Shown piece after piece: positions 5,897-7,118 of a DNA stretch of 7,118 nt (position 1 is the first letter of the stretch; the number at the start of each line of letters is the position of its first letter). The DNA lies in NCBI GenBank assembly GCA_027482795.1, contig JAIXVS010000099.1, positions 1 through 7,118 on the forward strand. The letters run 5' to 3'. Position numbers and translations under genes: made by a program. The notes beneath the pieces were generated by a model. It searched no databases. It worked only from the letters and a program-made list of their open reading frames with translations, and was not told the origin of the DNA. The stretch is from Rhodobacter sp. GTDB taxonomy: Bacteria; Pseudomonadota; Alphaproteobacteria; Rhodobacterales; Rhodobacteraceae.

Positions 5897-5905
5897 GTGT
5901 TGAAA

Positions 5906-5925
5906 GGGGGGCGGCCACGCCCCCC
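5906..5925 (+). terminator. GC-rich hairpin after the EF-hand gene
   Basis: GGGGGGCG (5906-5913) and CGCCCCCC (5918-5925) form a perfect 8-bp stem around the 4-base loop GCCA, starting 9 bp after the EF-hand stop codon. No T-tract follows on the plus strand, so this is not a classical intrinsic terminator. It may stabilise the 3' end of the upstream mRNA, attenuate read-through into the sigma gene, or terminate weakly. Confidence 0.55.
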
Positions 5926-5945
5926 AGCCACAGCCCCAGCAACAG

Positions 5946-5976
5946 GCGCGGGCTGCGTTGCTTTTGCGGCCCGCGC
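5946..5976 (+). other. Second inverted repeat ahead of the sigma factor gene
   Basis: GCGCGGGC (5946-5953) pairs perfectly with GCCCGCGC (5969-5976). The stem can extend inward through one T-G wobble and two further pairs to 11 positions, with a 9-base loop (5957-5965). It ends 17 bp before the sigma factor start codon, near or over the ribosome-loading region, so it could affect translation as well as transcription. No T-tract follows directly. It could also be an operator, but nothing here identifies a binding protein. Confidence 0.5.
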
Positions 5977-5993
5977 GCAGTAGACCTTTCGGA

Positions 5994-6587
5994 ATGGACA
6001 TGGCCAAAGACCTGCAAAATTTTGCCGAAGATGCGGCGCTTTTGACGGCCTATGCAAACGGCGATCCTGATGCCGCGCGCGATTTGGCCCACCGTATCGT
6101 GCCGCGCATTTTAGGCTATGCCACCCGCATTTTGGGGGATCGTGCCGAAGCCGAGGATATCGCGCAAGAGGTGATGCTACGCCTGTGGCGCGCGGCCCCC
6201 ACGTGGCGCGCGGGCGAGGCGCAGGTTTCAACCTGGGCCTACCGCGTGGCCGTAAACCTGTGCACGGACCGTCTGCGCGCCAAAAAGCGGCGCAGATCGG
6301 ACGCGCTGGATGATGTGGCCGAACCCGAAGATGGCCGCATTGCCGCCGTGGATTGCATGATCGAGGCCGACCGCCACGCGGCCTTAACCCGCGCCTTGGC
6401 TGATCTGCCAGATCGTCAACGCCAAGCGGTGGTGCTGCGTCATATCGAAGGATTGGCCAACCCCGAAATTGCCGCCATATTGCAGGTGGGGGTCGAGGCG
6501 GTGGAAAGCCTGATCGCGCGGGGCAAACGCGCGCTGACAGCCGCGCTGGCAGCGCGGCGCACAGAACTGGGATACGAGGAGGCATGA
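5994..6587 (+). CDS. ECF-type RNA polymerase sigma-70 family factor
   Basis: This 197-residue cytosolic protein has the two-domain build of extracytoplasmic-function sigma factors. Region 2 occupies about 31-100, with DRAEAEDIAQEVMLRLW (49-65, the core-binding/-10 segment) and VSTWAYRVAVNLCTDRLR (78-95). Region 4 occupies about 128-186, with LPDRQRQAVVLRHIEGL (138-154) and the helix-turn-helix NPEIAAILQVGVEAVESLIA (156-175) for -35 recognition. There is no region 1 or 3, as expected. It directs RNA polymerase to a dedicated regulon, usually under control of a membrane anti-sigma factor encoded downstream. ATGs at 5994 and 6000 are both possible; ribosome binding sites are weak for either. The next gene begins at its stop codon, so the downstream genes are co-transcribed and probably coupled. 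The exact ECF group could not be assigned by eye. Confidence 0.92.
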   Translation: MDMAKDLQNFAEDAALLTAYANGDPDAARDLAHRIVPRILGYATRILGDRAEAEDIAQEVMLRLWRAAPTWRAGEAQVSTWAYRVAVNLCTDRLRAKKRRRSDALDDVAEPEDGRIAAVDCMIEADRHAALTRALADLPDRQRQAVVLRHIEGLANPEIAAILQVGVEAVESLIARGKRALTAALAARRTELGYEEA

Positions 6588-6946
6588 TGAACAATCTGGA
6601 TGATCTTTTGGCGCAGCAGGCCGCCATCGCGGCCCAGCCTATGCCTGTGCCAGATGCCTTGATGGCGCGCATTTTGGCCGATGCGGCGCGCGTGCAGCCG
6701 CGCCCCCAGCCCTTTGCCGTGCGCGCCCCTGCGCCTGCGAAACTAACCTTTTGGCAGGCCATGTCTGATATGTTCGGCGGCGCTGGCGTTTTGGCTGGCC
6801 TTGCCACCGTCGCCTGCGCGGGCATCTATTTGGGGGCAGTGCAGCCTGCCGCCCTGACATCAGTGACACTGGCGCTTGCCGGCAGCAGCGCGGTGGATCA
6901 ATTGGATTTTATGCCCAGCATCGATAGTTTGCTGGCCGAGGAATAG
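6587..6946 (+). CDS. Small single-pass membrane protein, candidate anti-sigma factor
   Basis: This protein of about 119 residues is not recognised by family. The N-terminal 60 residues look cytoplasmic and helical (MNNLDDLLAQQAAI, then VPDALMARILADA), followed by a Pro/Ala-rich stretch, one hydrophobic helix at about 64-86 (GGAGVLAGLATVACAGIYLG) and a short C-terminal tail ending SIDSLLAEE. A short cytoplasmic segment plus one membrane helix, encoded immediately after an ECF sigma gene, is the usual arrangement of an anti-sigma factor, but no zinc-binding HxxxCxxC motif is present and the role is inferred. Two consecutive ATGs exist at 6584 and 6587. The perfect AGGAGG (6577-6582) is only 1 bp from the first but 4 bp from the second, so 6587 is preferred; either way it overlaps the sigma stop codon. 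The next gene starts 2 bp after its stop. Confidence 0.75.
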   Translation: MNNLDDLLAQQAAIAAQPMPVPDALMARILADAARVQPRPQPFAVRAPAPAKLTFWQAMSDMFGGAGVLAGLATVACAGIYLGAVQPAALTSVTLALAGSSAVDQLDFMPSIDSLLAEE

Positions 6947-6948
6947 GT

Positions 6949-7118
6949 ATGAGCGATACACCCCCCACCCCCAAAACACCTGCCCCGAAAACACCCAAGG
7001 CCAAAACCGCGCGGCAGCCAGCTGCGGCCAAGCAGACGGCGTCTCCCATCCCTGAGACAGGCGCGCCGCCCCCACCGCCGCCGCCGCCACCACCCCCTGT
7101 TCCACCCGCGCGCCATGT
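6949..7118 (+). CDS. Proline-rich protein, N-terminus only (partial; continues past the right edge)
   Basis: An open frame starts at the ATG at 6949, 2 bp after the preceding stop, and runs through the end of the window for 56 codons without a stop. It begins MSDTPPTPKTPAPKTPKAKT, is rich in Pro, Lys, Ala and Thr, and contains eleven consecutive prolines (codons 40-50), then VPPARH. No signal peptide is seen, so this part is probably cytoplasmic and disordered. A membrane segment and a periplasmic sensor domain might follow. In Rhodobacteraceae I recall similar sigma/small protein pairs being followed by a periplasmic heavy-metal-sensor type protein, but nothing visible here proves that. The tight spacing makes it the third gene of the sigma operon. 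Confidence 0.7.
   Translation, partial: MSDTPPTPKTPAPKTPKAKTARQPAAAKQTASPIPETGAPPPPPPPPPPPVPPARH

Noticed and set aside
5827..6825. 332-residue minus-strand frame opposite the sigma factor and small membrane protein
   Set aside because: Very rich in Arg/Pro/Ala and antisense to conserved sigma region 2 and 4 motifs; a GC-bias artefact despite its length.
7066..7099. CCG microsatellite repeat at the right edge
   Set aside because: The triplets vary (CCG, CCC, CCA, CCT), so it is a coding proline tract and not a simple-sequence DNA repeat.

Overview
The window looks like ordinary chromosome of an alphaproteobacterium, most likely a member of the Rhodobacteraceae. The evidence is the high GC content, a methionyl-tRNA synthetase with the alphaproteobacterial KHLGN and FSTSQ motif variants, a DUF983 zinc-ribbon membrane protein, and a perfect alphaproteobacterial LexA operator (GTTC-N7-GTTC). 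No transposase, integrase, phage gene, tRNA, rRNA or CRISPR array was seen.

Layout: (1) positions 1-1068, minus strand: the first 356 codons of metG, which runs off the left edge. (2) 1172-1861, minus strand: a RecA-like, ImuA-type DNA-damage protein. A textbook SOS box lies 16 bp upstream of its start codon and a promoter appears to fire almost at the ATG. Its mutasome partners imuB and dnaE2 do not follow; metG does. (3) 1992-4094, plus strand: a probable three-gene envelope/lipid operon. It encodes a lipoprotein with an eight-cysteine C-terminal domain, a lipocalin lipoprotein whose GTG start overlaps the preceding stop, and a membrane fatty acid desaturase with three histidine boxes. (4) 4091-5138, minus strand: a DUF983 protein followed by a NUDIX hydrolase, with overlapping reading frames. 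The NUDIX gene converges on the desaturase so tightly that the two stop codons share bases. (5) 5336-7118, plus strand: an exported protein with four canonical EF-hand loops, a gap holding two strong GC-rich hairpins, an ECF sigma factor, a small single-pass membrane protein, and the start of a proline-rich protein that leaves the window.

Two parts deserve most attention. The first is the solitary SOS-controlled imuA-like gene, divergent from the lipoprotein/lipocalin/desaturase genes. The second is the EF-hand / ECF sigma / membrane protein / proline-rich protein cluster. That cluster has the shape of an envelope signalling module, with a periplasmic calcium binder, a sigma factor and membrane-bound regulators. 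The roles of its last two genes are inferred from position and topology, not from recognised domains. No wholly unknown system could be demonstrated from sequence alone.
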